Part shown: positions 5,047 through 12,678 of the stretch, piece by piece | How positions within the stretch are numbered: the first letter of the stretch is position 1 | How the letters are laid out: each line of letters starts with the position of its first letter | From: CAZUEG01 sp043798775 | GTDB taxonomy: Bacteria > Patescibacteriota > Minisyncoccia > Minisyncoccales > GWA2-46-15 | Assembly (NCBI GenBank): GCA_043798775.1 | Contig: JAZDOL010000056.1 | Span: forward strand, 1-20,230 | Direction: 5' to 3' | DNA length: 20,230 bases | Notes under the pieces: generated by a model | What the model saw: only the letters and a program-made list of their open reading frames with translations | Database searches by the model: none | What the model was told of the DNA's origin: nothing | Position numbers and translations under genes: made by a program

Positions 5047-6309
5047 ATGGACGAAATAAAAAATAGCGACAAAGCATCCGTTTTTGATATCGCAAAAAAC
5101 ATCGCCAAGATAAGGGACGATTTTCCGGTTCTTAATCAGAAAGTTTACGGGAAGCCTCTTGTCTATTTTGATAACGGCGCTACCACCCAGAAGCCCAGAA
5201 TTGTCATCGATACGGTCAATAAACTGCATCTGGAATCTAACAGCAATGTTCATCGGGGGATTCATTATTTGAGCGACCAGATGACGAAAATGTACGAAGA
5301 TGCCAGACAAAAGATCCAAAACTATCTTAATGCTAAGAATTATTACGAAATAATTTTGACCAAAGGCGTTACCGACGCCATTAACGCCGTTGCTTTTTCT
5401 TTCGGAGAAGCATATGTCAAAGAGAACGACGAGATTATCGTTTCCGAAATGGAACATCACAGCAATATTGTTCCCTGGCAGATAATGTGCGAAAGAAAAG
5501 GCGCCAAGTTGAGGGTAATTCCTATTAACGATAAAGGCGAATTATTGCTGGATGAATATAAAAAATTAATCAATCCCCGGACAAAACTGGTGGCCGTTGT
5601 CCATATTTCAAATTCCCTTGGCACCATTAATCCGGTCAAGGAGATCGTAGCGATCGCCCACGAAAATAATATCCCTGTTTTAATCGACGGAGCCCAGGCG
5701 ATTCAGCATCAAACCATTGATGTTCAAGACATAGATTGCGATTTTTACGCTTTTTCGGGGCATAAGATATATGGGCCGACGGGAACGGGAGTTTTATACG
5801 GAAAAGAGCGCTGGCTGAAAGAAATGCCTCCTTATCAGGGCGGAGGAGATATGATTGACCGGGTAAAGTTCGAACATACCACTTATGCCGAGCTGCCGTT
5901 TAAATTCGAAGCCGGCACCCCTAACTATATCGGCGCTATCGGATTGGGGATGGCATTGGATTATTTAATAGGCATAGGATTAAACAATATCCAGGATTAC
6001 GAGAAAAAACTATTAGATTACGGAACAAACAAAATTACCGGCTTAGGTGGATTAAAATTATACGGTACCGCTGGAAAGAAAACTTGTATTTTCTCTTTTT
6101 TATTGAACAATATTCCCGCCTATGATACCGGAATAATTTTAGATAAAATGAGCATTGCCGTACGCACCGGCCATTTCTGTACCCAGCCTCTTTGGGATCA
6201 TTTTAAAGTCGAGGGTGCCATTAGGGCATCTTTGACTTTTTATAATACCCTGGAAGAAATAGATTACTTTTGTGAATCGCTGAAGGAAATTCAAAAAATG
6301 TTCGAGTAA
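5047..6309 (+). CDS. sufS: Cysteine desulfurase SufS
   Basis: This is a class V aminotransferase-fold, PLP-dependent enzyme of 420 residues that removes sulfur from L-cysteine, giving alanine and an enzyme persulfide. Visible motifs are the N-terminal FDNGATTQKP (41-50), NVHRGIHYLS, EMEHHSNIVPW, the PLP lysine Lys240 in SGHKIYGPTGTG, and the persulfide Cys378 in RTGHFCTQP. The RxGHxC form and the total length mark the SufS (group II) type, not IscS/NifS. It is followed 38 bases later by a SufE-type acceptor and then by a cysteine synthase, so the three genes form a sulfur-mobilisation operon. SufBCD scaffold genes are not in the window. ATG 5047 is the first start in an open frame and no clear ribosome binding site precedes it. 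Confidence 0.95.
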   Translation: MDEIKNSDKASVFDIAKNIAKIRDDFPVLNQKVYGKPLVYFDNGATTQKPRIVIDTVNKLHLESNSNVHRGIHYLSDQMTKMYEDARQKIQNYLNAKNYYEIILTKGVTDAINAVAFSFGEAYVKENDEIIVSEMEHHSNIVPWQIMCERKGAKLRVIPINDKGELLLDEYKKLINPRTKLVAVVHISNSLGTINPVKEIVAIAHENNIPVLIDGAQAIQHQTIDVQDIDCDFYAFSGHKIYGPTGTGVLYGKERWLKEMPPYQGGGDMIDRVKFEHTTYAELPFKFEAGTPNYIGAIGLGMALDYLIGIGLNNIQDYEKKLLDYGTNKITGLGGLKLYGTAGKKTCIFSFLLNNIPAYDTGIILDKMSIAVRTGHFCTQPLWDHFKVEGAIRASLTFYNTLEEIDYFCESLKEIQKMFE

Positions 6310-6347
6310 GGAATAAGAAATATATAAAACCATATAAGGCAAGTAAA

Positions 6348-6797
6348 ATGACCATACAAGAAATACAGGAAGAAATAATTAACGAATTTAAAATTTTTGA
6401 CAACTGGATAGATAAATATAAATATCTGATTAAATTAGGAAAAGATTTATCTCCAATGGATTTGAAATATATAAAAAAAGACTATTTGGTTAAAGATTGC
6501 CAAATAACAACCTGGTCTCGTTCAATATTTAAAAATGGAAAGGTTTTCTATGATATTGATAGCAGTTCTATAATAATAAAAGGGATGATTGTTTTATTAA
6601 AAAGAATTCTATCTGGCCAAAAACCGAAAGACATTAAAAACGCGGACCTTTATTTTATCGATAAAGCAGGACTAAGAGAAAGTTGCTCGCCTGCCCGTAT
6701 AAATGACTTTTGGAAACTAGTAAATCAACTGAAATTAGATGCCACTTTGTATGTAGGAAAACAGAAAGACGTTTTAAAACCTGCCAATAATTTATGA
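6348..6797 (+). CDS. sufE: SufE-type sulfur acceptor protein
   Basis: The protein has 149 residues and the SufE/NifU-like fold pattern: an N-terminal helix, then LIKLGKDL, YLVKDCQITTW with the acceptor Cys51, and DSSSIIIKGMIVLLKRILSGQ (a central SufE signature). The C-terminal region has LRESCSPARINDFWKL. SufE takes the persulfide from SufS and stimulates its turnover. The usual G-C-Q-S is D-C-Q-I here, a variant that keeps the reactive Cys and Gln. Its stop codon overlaps the start of cysK in ATGA, so the two are translationally coupled. The order sufS-sufE supports the assignment. Confidence 0.88.
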   Translation: MTIQEIQEEIINEFKIFDNWIDKYKYLIKLGKDLSPMDLKYIKKDYLVKDCQITTWSRSIFKNGKVFYDIDSSSIIIKGMIVLLKRILSGQKPKDIKNADLYFIDKAGLRESCSPARINDFWKLVNQLKLDATLYVGKQKDVLKPANNL

Positions 6798-7681
6798 AAA
6801 CTAACGAATTAGATGTTCTTGATAGTATAGGCAATACCCCTTTAATTAAAATTAGCAATATTTACGCCAAGCTTGAGACAACCAATCCAACCGGCAGCGT
6901 CAAAGACCGGATGGTTTGGTATATGGTAAAAAGGGCTGAAGAGCGGCAGGAATTGAAACCGGGTGATAAAATAATAGAAGCGACCTCCGGTAATACGGGA
7001 ATTTCTTTGGCAATGATTTCCGCGATAAGGGGTTACAACTTTATCGCCGTTATGCCCGAATCGATGAGTATGGAGAGAAGAAAAATGATAGAACTTTTTG
7101 GTGGCAAAATCATTCTAACTCCGGCCGAAGACGATATGATGGGCGCGATTAAAAAATATAACGAGCTGGCAAGGAAAAATAAGAACGCCTGGCTGCCAAA
7201 ACAATTCGAAAATCCGGACAATATCGCCGCCCTTAAAAAAGGACTGGGAAAAGAGATTATAAAACAAATGAAGGGCAAAATTGACGCCTTTGTTGCCGGC
7301 GTGGGAACAGGAGGAACTCTTATCGGCGTTGCCCGGGCCTTAAAAGAAATAAGTTCCAAGGCAAAAATTATTGCCGTTGAACCCGAAGAGTCGGCTGTTT
7401 TGTCCGGCAAAAAAGCCGGTTCGCACATGATCCAGGGGATAGGGGAAGGGTTTATCCCAAAAATAGTAAAAGAAAATATAAACTTGATTGACGAAGTAAT
7501 CACCGTAAAAAGCCGGGAAGCTATTGAAATGAAAGATAAACTGGCAAAGAAATTCGGAATCTTGGTTGGAATCAGTTCCGGCGCTAATGTTTTAGCAGCG
7601 CAAGAAATAGAAAGAAGATATGGATGTAAAAGAATAGTCACAATTTTGCCGGACAGGGGAGAAAGATATCTAAAGGAATAA
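6794..7681 (+). CDS. cysK: Cysteine synthase (O-acetylserine sulfhydrylase family)
   Basis: This fold-type II PLP enzyme of 295 residues would make L-cysteine from O-acetylserine (or O-phosphoserine) and sulfide. It has IGNTPLIKI at the start, the PLP lysine Lys37 in NPTGSVKDRM, the substrate loop EATSGNTGISLA, the phosphate-binding GVGTGGTLIGVA, and a C-terminal VGISSGAN. The segment between the first strand and the lysine motif is shorter than in typical CysK, so CysM or an O-phosphoserine form is also possible. It starts inside the sufE stop codon. Making cysteine beside a desulfurase suggests that cysteine acts mainly as the sulfur donor here. No serine acetyltransferase is seen in the window. 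Confidence 0.88.
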   Translation: MKTNELDVLDSIGNTPLIKISNIYAKLETTNPTGSVKDRMVWYMVKRAEERQELKPGDKIIEATSGNTGISLAMISAIRGYNFIAVMPESMSMERRKMIELFGGKIILTPAEDDMMGAIKKYNELARKNKNAWLPKQFENPDNIAALKKGLGKEIIKQMKGKIDAFVAGVGTGGTLIGVARALKEISSKAKIIAVEPEESAVLSGKKAGSHMIQGIGEGFIPKIVKENINLIDEVITVKSREAIEMKDKLAKKFGILVGISSGANVLAAQEIERRYGCKRIVTILPDRGERYLKE

Positions 7682-7758
7682 AAAATTCGACTTTTAAAAA
7701 GAAAAGATTAGAATAATACATATTGCTTGAATTATTAACTTATTAAGCACTATTTTTT

Positions 7759-8184
7759 ATGCAACAACGCCTAATTTATGACAAATCTTTGAGATTTTCT
7801 AAGATCGTTTATGGAATTTTAGCCTTAGTTGCTTTCTTAGTTCAAAATCCCTGGTTGGTTTTGGTAACTAGTATCTTTATGGCCTTTGGAGCTATTTCAG
7901 TAAACTACAATTTTCCTTATCAGTTTCACTCTTGGGTTTTGAGAAAAATGTTAAAAGATAAATCAGAGCCAATCAAAAAAGAATTAGAAGAATTAAGTTT
8001 TACCTTTGCGATGGGAGGAAGCTTTCTTTTGGTTGGCTTTTTGCTTTTATATTTTGGAAAATTTGTTAATTTTGCCTGGATTTTGATTTTAATAATGGCT
8101 TTGTTAATGCTTTTGGGTGGTTTTACTGATGTTTGTGTAGCTTCTTTAATGTATGCTTTTTTAAAAAAGATTTTTAAGAAGTAA
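7759..8184 (+). CDS. DUF4395-like integral membrane protein
   Basis: The protein has 141 residues and four hydrophobic segments, roughly 14-29, 31-48, 83-99 and 103-122, with a charged loop (KDKSEPIKKELEE) between the second and third. The arrangement matches DUF4395, whose fourth helix normally ends with a Cys-x-x-Cys-type motif followed by Tyr. Here the equivalent is GFTDVCVASLMY, with only one Cys, so any thiol-redox role suggested for the family may be lost. It begins 77 bases after cysK and could be a separate unit. No enzymatic residues are recognised. Confidence 0.5.
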   Translation: MQQRLIYDKSLRFSKIVYGILALVAFLVQNPWLVLVTSIFMAFGAISVNYNFPYQFHSWVLRKMLKDKSEPIKKELEELSFTFAMGGSFLLVGFLLLYFGKFVNFAWILILIMALLMLLGGFTDVCVASLMYAFLKKIFKK

Positions 8185-8185
8185 G

Positions 8186-8270
8186 AACCTTTCGCTTCGC
8201 TCAAGAACCTTGTTTCGCTGTCGCGAAATAAAAACCTTTCGCTTTGCTCAAGAACCTTGATTCGCTATCG
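8186..8270 (+). repeat. Two-copy tandem repeat with 47-base period
   Basis: The 38-base unit at 8186-8223 recurs at 8233-8270 with three substitutions. It begins two bases after the stop codon of the membrane protein gene. The unit contains CTTTCGCTTCGCTC, and a small hairpin (8213-8228, TTTCGC/GCGAAA) lies in the first copy. Confidence 0.8.
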
Positions 8271-8297
8271 TATAGTCATATAATTTTGAATTAAGTA

Positions 8298-9422
8298 ATG
8301 GAAAAAGGTGAAAAAATTCAGAAAGAAGAAGCGGGAGATTTTGGATATGTTAATGAAAATTGCTGGTTGGCCAAAAATCTTAATTACCCTCCGTATGGGC
8401 GTTGCCAATATTGCCAATCAAAATTCCGTAATTGTCTGTTTTTGCATTATCAAACAATCAGTTTGATTTTAGTCTTTTTTTTCTTCACCCTTTCTTTTTT
8501 AATTGGAGGGAGTATTTCAGAGTTAGTAGTTATCTCTGTTTTTACTTTGGTCATTGTTTATGGTTACTTTTTCAACAAAAGCACGGACAAAATTATTCAA
8601 GCTAATTTTACCGAAAGAAAAGCCAAAGAGGCGTTAGAGAAATTGTCCGGAAGGCTTGAAGTAAAAGTAGGCGAGCAGACTAAAGAATTGAGAATGGCCT
8701 ACGAAGAACTGAAGAAACTGGATCAAGCCAAAACTGAATTCGTTTCTATGGCTTCGCATCAGTTAAGAACGCCGTTATCGGCAATCAAGGGTTATGCTTC
8801 AATGCTTTTTGAGGGCAGTTACGGCAAACTCGAACCAAAGCAAGAGGAAAAACTAAAGAACATTCTGATAAGCAACGAACGTTTGATTGGTTTAGTTAAC
8901 GATCTCTTGGATATTTCTAAAATGGACTTGGGAAAGATGGAACTAAACACGAGCGTTTTTCAACTGGAAGAATTGGTAAATGATTGCTGTCAGGAGATAA
9001 TGCCTTTGGCAAAAGAGAAGGGATTAAAGTTTACTTGGGAAAAACCGGTAGATCTCTTGCCAATGATAGAAGCAGACGAATTAAAGATTAAAGAAGTAGT
9101 TAGTAATCTTTTAGATAATAGCGTTCAGTACACCCGGACCGGTAAGATTATTGTTAAATTGGAAAAAATCAGCTCTTCCTTGAAGTTATCTATTAAAGAC
9201 ACTGGCGAAGGGGTAACCAAAGAAGACGCGGAGAAGCTTTTCCAGACCTTTGGCCGGGGCACGGCCGGCATCAACACCTTTATCGAAGGCACCGGACTAG
9301 GTCTAATGGTTGCCAAAAGATTCGTTGATCTTCACAATGGCAAACTTTGGGTTGAATCCGAAGGCGCGGGCAAAGGCTCAACGTTTTATTTGGAATTGCC
9401 GATAACGCATACGAACAAGTAA
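8298..9422 (+). CDS. Orphan membrane histidine kinase with Cys-containing N-terminus
   Basis: This sensor kinase has 374 residues. The cytoplasm-like N-terminus carries Cys22, Cys36, Cys39 and Cys46 (CWLAK..., CQYC, C), a possible metal or redox site. Two transmembrane helices (about 52-70 and 74-92) follow, then a coiled coil (about 100-145). The HisKA domain has phospho-acceptor His154 in SHQLRTPLS. The HATPase domain has an N-box around Asn274 (NLLDNSVQYT), G1 DTGEG (301-305) and G2 GTGLG (331-335). All catalytic motifs are present. There is no extracytoplasmic loop of any size, so the signal is probably internal or within the membrane. No response regulator is next to it. A separate promoter is likely in the repeat region upstream. 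Confidence 0.92.
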   Translation: MEKGEKIQKEEAGDFGYVNENCWLAKNLNYPPYGRCQYCQSKFRNCLFLHYQTISLILVFFFFTLSFLIGGSISELVVISVFTLVIVYGYFFNKSTDKIIQANFTERKAKEALEKLSGRLEVKVGEQTKELRMAYEELKKLDQAKTEFVSMASHQLRTPLSAIKGYASMLFEGSYGKLEPKQEEKLKNILISNERLIGLVNDLLDISKMDLGKMELNTSVFQLEELVNDCCQEIMPLAKEKGLKFTWEKPVDLLPMIEADELKIKEVVSNLLDNSVQYTRTGKIIVKLEKISSSLKLSIKDTGEGVTKEDAEKLFQTFGRGTAGINTFIEGTGLGLMVAKRFVDLHNGKLWVESEGAGKGSTFYLELPITHTNK

Positions 9423-9467
9423 ATTTAATTTTTACGCAAAAAATTACCCGTTAAAAAATAGACTTCT

Positions 9468-9485
9468 AAAACGATATATCGTTTT
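9468..9485. terminator. Bidirectional terminator between convergent genes
   Basis: A perfect 18-base palindrome has A-run and T-run ends (AAAACGATA / TATCGTTTT). It lies 45 bases after the histidine kinase and 7 bases after the end of the convergent methyltransferase gene on the other strand. The A and T runs suit termination in both directions, although the stem is AT-rich and weak. Confidence 0.6.
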
Positions 9486-9492
9486 GAAACAT

Positions 9493-10299
9493 TCACTTCC
9501 ACGCAAGAACCATCGATACGGGGATCTCTTCCTCAAAAGTACCTGATGGGTTATAGCTGATTAAAGTATTTCTTAGATCTTGTTCAAAATTTTCTACAGA
9601 ACTTCCAAGTAGTTTTCGTGAACAGAATGATGTTGAATACAGATAGCCCAGCAAAGTGTTAATATCCCATAAATATCTATAGCTAAGAATTTCTTTCTCA
9701 ACGCGCGGGAAGAAGTCGGCTAGTAAGTCTTCAAAGCATTCTTGTGGCGGCTTATATATTCCTTCTCTAGTGCGTCTTTCTTCGCCTAACCATTTCTTGA
9801 TAATTGAAACAACAAGAGCTTGCCACTGTTCGGGACCATTCCAGATACTCCTCCCATTAATTATGGCAATCCCTCCACCAGAACAGAGATTATTACAAGC
9901 CTTTGTTAGTACTAATCTTCTATCCATCCAATGAAACGCATTTCCGATAACAACCAGCCTAAAAGTTCCCAAGTTTCCCACAATATCTTCGGCTCTTTCC
10001 TCGAACCATTGGATGTTTGTCGCTCCCAATTCCTTATCCTTTTTTCTTCCCTCGTTTAGCATATCCGCGTCATTGTCAACGGCGTATACTCTTTCGAAGT
10101 ACTGATGTAGGGGAATGGCAAGTTCACCCGTACCACACCCTAGGTCCACGAGATTTCCGATACCATCCAAATGAAATCTCTCAACAAGCCGCCGAAACAC
10201 TTGTTGTGGATACGGCGGACGATACTTAGCATAATACCAAGCAGTACCCTCGAAGAGAAACCTCTCGCCACCGTTGTTTTTATTGTTTTTCTCCACCAT
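9493..10299 (-). CDS. Class I SAM-dependent methyltransferase
   Basis: The protein has 268 residues. Motif I is VDLGCGTGELAIPL (51-64), motif II has VYAVDNDADML with the ribose-binding Asp, and post-motif II/III has WFEERAEDI and FRLVVIGNAFHWMD. This is the UbiE/Methyltransf_11 type, and the FHWMD segment is typical of trans-aconitate-like and related small-molecule methyltransferases. The N-terminal TAWYYAKYRPPYP matches the same group. The substrate is unknown. It is one of only two minus-strand genes, and its sequence looks richer in G and C, with different codon choice from its neighbours, suggesting recent acquisition. Confidence 0.9.
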   Translation of the reverse strand: MVEKNNKNNGGERFLFEGTAWYYAKYRPPYPQQVFRRLVERFHLDGIGNLVDLGCGTGELAIPLHQYFERVYAVDNDADMLNEGRKKDKELGATNIQWFEERAEDIVGNLGTFRLVVIGNAFHWMDRRLVLTKACNNLCSGGGIAIINGRSIWNGPEQWQALVVSIIKKWLGEERRTREGIYKPPQECFEDLLADFFPRVEKEILSYRYLWDINTLLGYLYSTSFCSRKLLGSSVENFEQDLRNTLISYNPSGTFEEEIPVSMVLAWK

Positions 10300-10566
10300 T
10301 TGAGTTTGTCTCTTACTAAGTTACTAACCCCGATAAATTGGAACGACAAAGATGCTCGCTTGAGAAATCACCAGCCGCAGGGACATTAAAACGGTCAGGA
10401 CCACACAACGTGGACTCGTAACGGTTCAGTAGTCCTTAAGTCCTTGTATAGGTCCTATTTATCGTTTATTTCCGGCCGAGTCAATATCCAGTTTTATACC
10501 CATCTCTTAGCAACTATTGACGTATTCTAAAAATTAGTCCAGAAATAATAATAGGCTAAAGTAATA
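10300..10566. other. Intergenic region, nothing recognised
   Basis: These 267 bases between divergent genes should hold the methyltransferase promoter on the minus strand. Composition on the left resembles the methyltransferase; it becomes AT-rich near 10500. I see no tRNA, no sizeable ORF that looks real and no strong palindrome. Confidence 0.4.
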
Positions 10567-10931
10567 ATGGACTTGCTTCCAGCTATTAAAATACTATATG
10601 ATACCATGGAAAATAGAAATTTAATATGCAAAAAGATGGTTATGTGTTGGTATTTAAACCGACCATTCCGGATACTAATGGAAATATAAAAGGAAACATA
10701 GACGCGGATCTTGTTTTACAGGCGATGATTGATTTTTCGAATTACGATCAAGCAGTCATTATTTCAAGCGATGGGGATTTTTATTCGTTGGTAAAATATC
10801 TTTATCAAAAAAATAAACTGCTTCTTGTGATGAGTTCTTATATTAAAACCTGCTCAATTCTCTTGAAAAAAGAGGCGAAAGAAAAAATTGTTTTCATGGA
10901 TAATCTAAGAAAAAAGCTTGAATACAAATGA
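10567..10931 (+). pseudogene. NYN domain (LabA/DUF88-like) ribonuclease, frameshifted and lacking its N-terminus
   Basis: The readable part from ATG 10626 (101 residues) matches the second half of LabA-like NYN domains: VFKPT, then KGNIDADLVLQAMIDF, YDQAVIISSDGDFYSLVKYL, and LLKKEAKEKIVFMDNLRKKLEYK. Upstream, another frame from 10567 reads LLPAIKILYDTMENRNL, which resembles the piece just before this in relatives, so a frameshift lies near 10620. The N-terminal strand with the first catalytic Asp (the 'FIDGxN' region) is absent, stops block all frames before 10567, and the remaining Asp cluster is unlikely to make an active RNase. It is best read as a decaying gene. Confidence 0.75.
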
Positions 10932-10932
10932 A

Positions 10933-10980
10933 AAAGCACTGCCAAGGGACGAAACCCAAAGAAGTGCTTTCTCTTGTGGA
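10933..10980 (+). terminator. Long-loop inverted repeat after the NYN remnant
   Basis: AAAGCACT and AGTGCTTT are separated by 32 bases that contain a smaller GGG/CCC pair. It starts right after the stop codon of the NYN remnant. There is no long T-tract, so terminator function is uncertain. Confidence 0.35.
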
Positions 10981-11139
10981 TGTATAAAGAATACCATAAT
11001 CAATTACAAAAGGTCAATAGTTCGTAAATACACAAGAAATATATGGAAACCCGCCTATTCCGGCGTTTATGGACTTATAGAATTAAAAAAGAATAATTAA
11101 TAATTATCTTTATTAGTGGAGATTAATGGAATATTAATT

Positions 11140-11598
11140 ATGAAAAAAGTGTTTGTTTCCGGATGTTTTGATATTTTACATGCCGGCCATATTCAATTTT
11201 TTGAAGATGCTAAGGCGTTAGGAGATCATCTCACTGTTTGTTTTGCCAGCGATGAGGTTTTAAAGCTTGCCAAGAAGCGCATGCCTTCCATTCCGGAAGA
11301 TAACAAAGCGGTGATTCTAAGATCTCTTAGGTGCGTAGACGAGGTGGTTATGAGTTCAAATCTTGATCCGGTCTTTGATTTCGTTGATCATATAAAAAGA
11401 ATCAAACCAGATATTGTTGCGGTAACTGAAGACGATACCCATGCCGAAGAAAAAAAGAAATATTTTGAAAAATACGGAATTAAGATAGTTGTTTTAGCGA
11501 AACGCAATTACCATACAAAGACATCAACAAGCAATATTATCGCCGATATTAAAAAGAATACAATGCAAGAGAATAGTATGAATATAGAAAAAATATGA
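11140..11598 (+). CDS. Cytidylyltransferase-like nucleotidyltransferase
   Basis: The protein has 152 residues, the size of single-domain members of the HIGH-type nucleotidyltransferase superfamily. It opens with VFVSGCFDILHAGHIQFF, in which His14-x-x-His17 is the nucleotide-binding HxGH motif, and ends with KTSTSNIIADI, the equivalent of the ISTSxII signature. Relatives include glycerol-3-phosphate cytidylyltransferase, RfaE2 and archaeal FAD synthetase; which substrate applies cannot be told. The frame is open from a GTG at 11116, but ATG 11140 is chosen because the family begins at KVFVSGCFD. The stop codon overlaps the next start (ATGA), coupling it to the EamA transporter. Confidence 0.85.
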   Translation: MKKVFVSGCFDILHAGHIQFFEDAKALGDHLTVCFASDEVLKLAKKRMPSIPEDNKAVILRSLRCVDEVVMSSNLDPVFDFVDHIKRIKPDIVAVTEDDTHAEEKKKYFEKYGIKIVVLAKRNYHTKTSTSNIIADIKKNTMQENSMNIEKI

Positions 11599-12449
11599 CC
11601 TGGATAATATTCGCATTTGGATCAGTTCTTTTATATACTTGCGTTAATCTGTTACAGAAAAGAATGGCGGTGGAGAGCAAGTATCCGCGAGCAATGGCAA
11701 TTTTATTCAATGGTATTGCCGGATTGTTTGCCCTTTTAATCTTTGCTTTAACTGATTCTTTCAAAAATTTTAATCTTCCCTCTGATTCAAGGGCATGGAT
11801 TGCTTTGGCAATTGCCTCTTTTTGTTATGCAATGTATGTGCGAGGAAGATTTGTGGCCGCCAAACTTTTAGACGCGTCTGTTCTGGCTACGGTAACGAAC
11901 ATAAGCGTTCTTGTGGCTTTTATTGGTTCAATTTTTCTTTATTCCGAATCTCTCACTGCGAACAAAGCTCTAGGCGGAATTTTAATTCTTGGCGCGTTAT
12001 TTTTGGTTTCCTTCAATAATAACAAAGCAAAAAAGTTATCAGTAAGGGGGTTGCTTATTGCCACCCTAATAAGCGTAATATTAGGAATTGCATGGATGTT
12101 GGATAAGTTAGGCGTTCAATATTTTAACGCCAACACTTATAATATATTTGTTTGGATAATTCCGAATATCTTTATATATCTTCCATATATCAGACCCGAT
12201 AATATTAAATCAGAGTGGCATATTGGTTCTTGGAAGATTGTTTTACTTGCCGGGTTAAGCGTCGTTGGATATCTATTGCAATTAAAATCATTAGAGTTGA
12301 CCGAAGCGACAAAGGTGATCCCAATTCTTCAAATGTCAACTATTTTTACGGTATTTATGGGAATAATCTTGCTGAAAGAAAGAGATAATATTGCGATGAA
12401 AGTTATCGCCGGAATCATGGCAATGGCCGGCGCTTATCTTTTGATTTAG
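11595..12449 (+). CDS. EamA/DMT-family transporter
   Basis: The protein has 284 residues with about ten hydrophobic helices in two repeated halves, the layout of drug/metabolite transporters. The second half ends with the family's typical pattern, VIPILQMSTIFTVFMGIILLKERDNIAMKVIAGIMAMAGAYLL, and the first half has the matching LVAFIGSIFLYSESLTANKALGGILILGALFLV. Substrates in the family range from amino acids to nucleotide precursors and cannot be assigned here. It is coupled by a 4-base overlap to the nucleotidyltransferase, suggesting transport of a related metabolite or lipid-carrier sugar, which is inference. Confidence 0.85.
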   Translation: MTWIIFAFGSVLLYTCVNLLQKRMAVESKYPRAMAILFNGIAGLFALLIFALTDSFKNFNLPSDSRAWIALAIASFCYAMYVRGRFVAAKLLDASVLATVTNISVLVAFIGSIFLYSESLTANKALGGILILGALFLVSFNNNKAKKLSVRGLLIATLISVILGIAWMLDKLGVQYFNANTYNIFVWIIPNIFIYLPYIRPDNIKSEWHIGSWKIVLLAGLSVVGYLLQLKSLELTEATKVIPILQMSTIFTVFMGIILLKERDNIAMKVIAGIMAMAGAYLLI

Positions 12450-12522
12450 CTATGTTTTTAAAACTTTATTCTATTCAAATATGACGCGGTAACAGTCCGT
12501 GTTGTTTTTATTGTCATTATTA

Positions 12523-12549
12523 TTGACTACTTACTTAATCCGATATAAT
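12523..12549 (+). promoter_or_regulatory. Sigma70-type promoter upstream of structured RNA and tspO
   Basis: A -35 box TTGACT (12523-12528) and a perfect -10 TATAAT (12544-12549) are 15 bases apart, slightly short of ideal. The start of transcription would be near 12557. Confidence 0.65.
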
Positions 12550-12556
12550 CTAATCG

Positions 12557-12640
12557 CACAGGACACCTCTTACTTGGGAAGAAGTAAGAGGAAAGTTCAG
12601 AGGTCGAATCTGTTTGGGGGGCATGTTCGACCTTTTGTTA
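12557..12640 (+). ncRNA. Candidate small RNA or attenuator leader before tspO
   Basis: Starting just after a good promoter, this stretch has a perfect 10-bp hairpin (CCTCTTACTT 12566-12575, AAGTAAGAGG 12582-12591, 6-base loop). It is followed by an 8-bp hairpin (AGGTCGAA 12601-12608, TTCGACCT 12626-12633) running into TTTTGTT. The second hairpin with its T-tract looks like an intrinsic terminator, so the product could be an RNA of about 80 bases. If polymerase reads through, it becomes the leader of tspO, whose start is 46 bases after the second stem. The loop between the second arms is G-rich (a run of six G). No known riboswitch class is recognised. Confidence 0.5.
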
Positions 12641-12678
12641 TAATTTTGGTAAAATACAGGATAATATAATCAAAAAAT

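Noticed and set aside
7033..7641. Long minus-strand ORF (202 aa) opposite cysK
   Set aside because: It is an out-of-frame shadow of a clear cysteine synthase gene and its product has no domain-like pattern.
8186..8270. CRISPR array
   Set aside because: Only two imperfect units with a 9-base gap; no regular spacers and no cas genes.
6794..11598. Possible UGA recoding, as in some CPR lineages
   Set aside because: TGA ends sufE and the nucleotidyltransferase exactly at ATGA overlaps, and no intact gene here has internal TGA codons, so the standard bacterial code applies.
12582..12600. GAGGAAAGTTC resembling the GAGGAAAGTCC block of RNase P RNA
   Set aside because: Only about 80 bases follow before a terminator-like hairpin and none of the other conserved RNase P segments is present; the match is best explained by chance.
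12600..12620. AGGTCGAATCT resembling a tRNA T-arm
   Set aside because: No matching 5-bp T-stem, anticodon arm or acceptor stem could be built around it.
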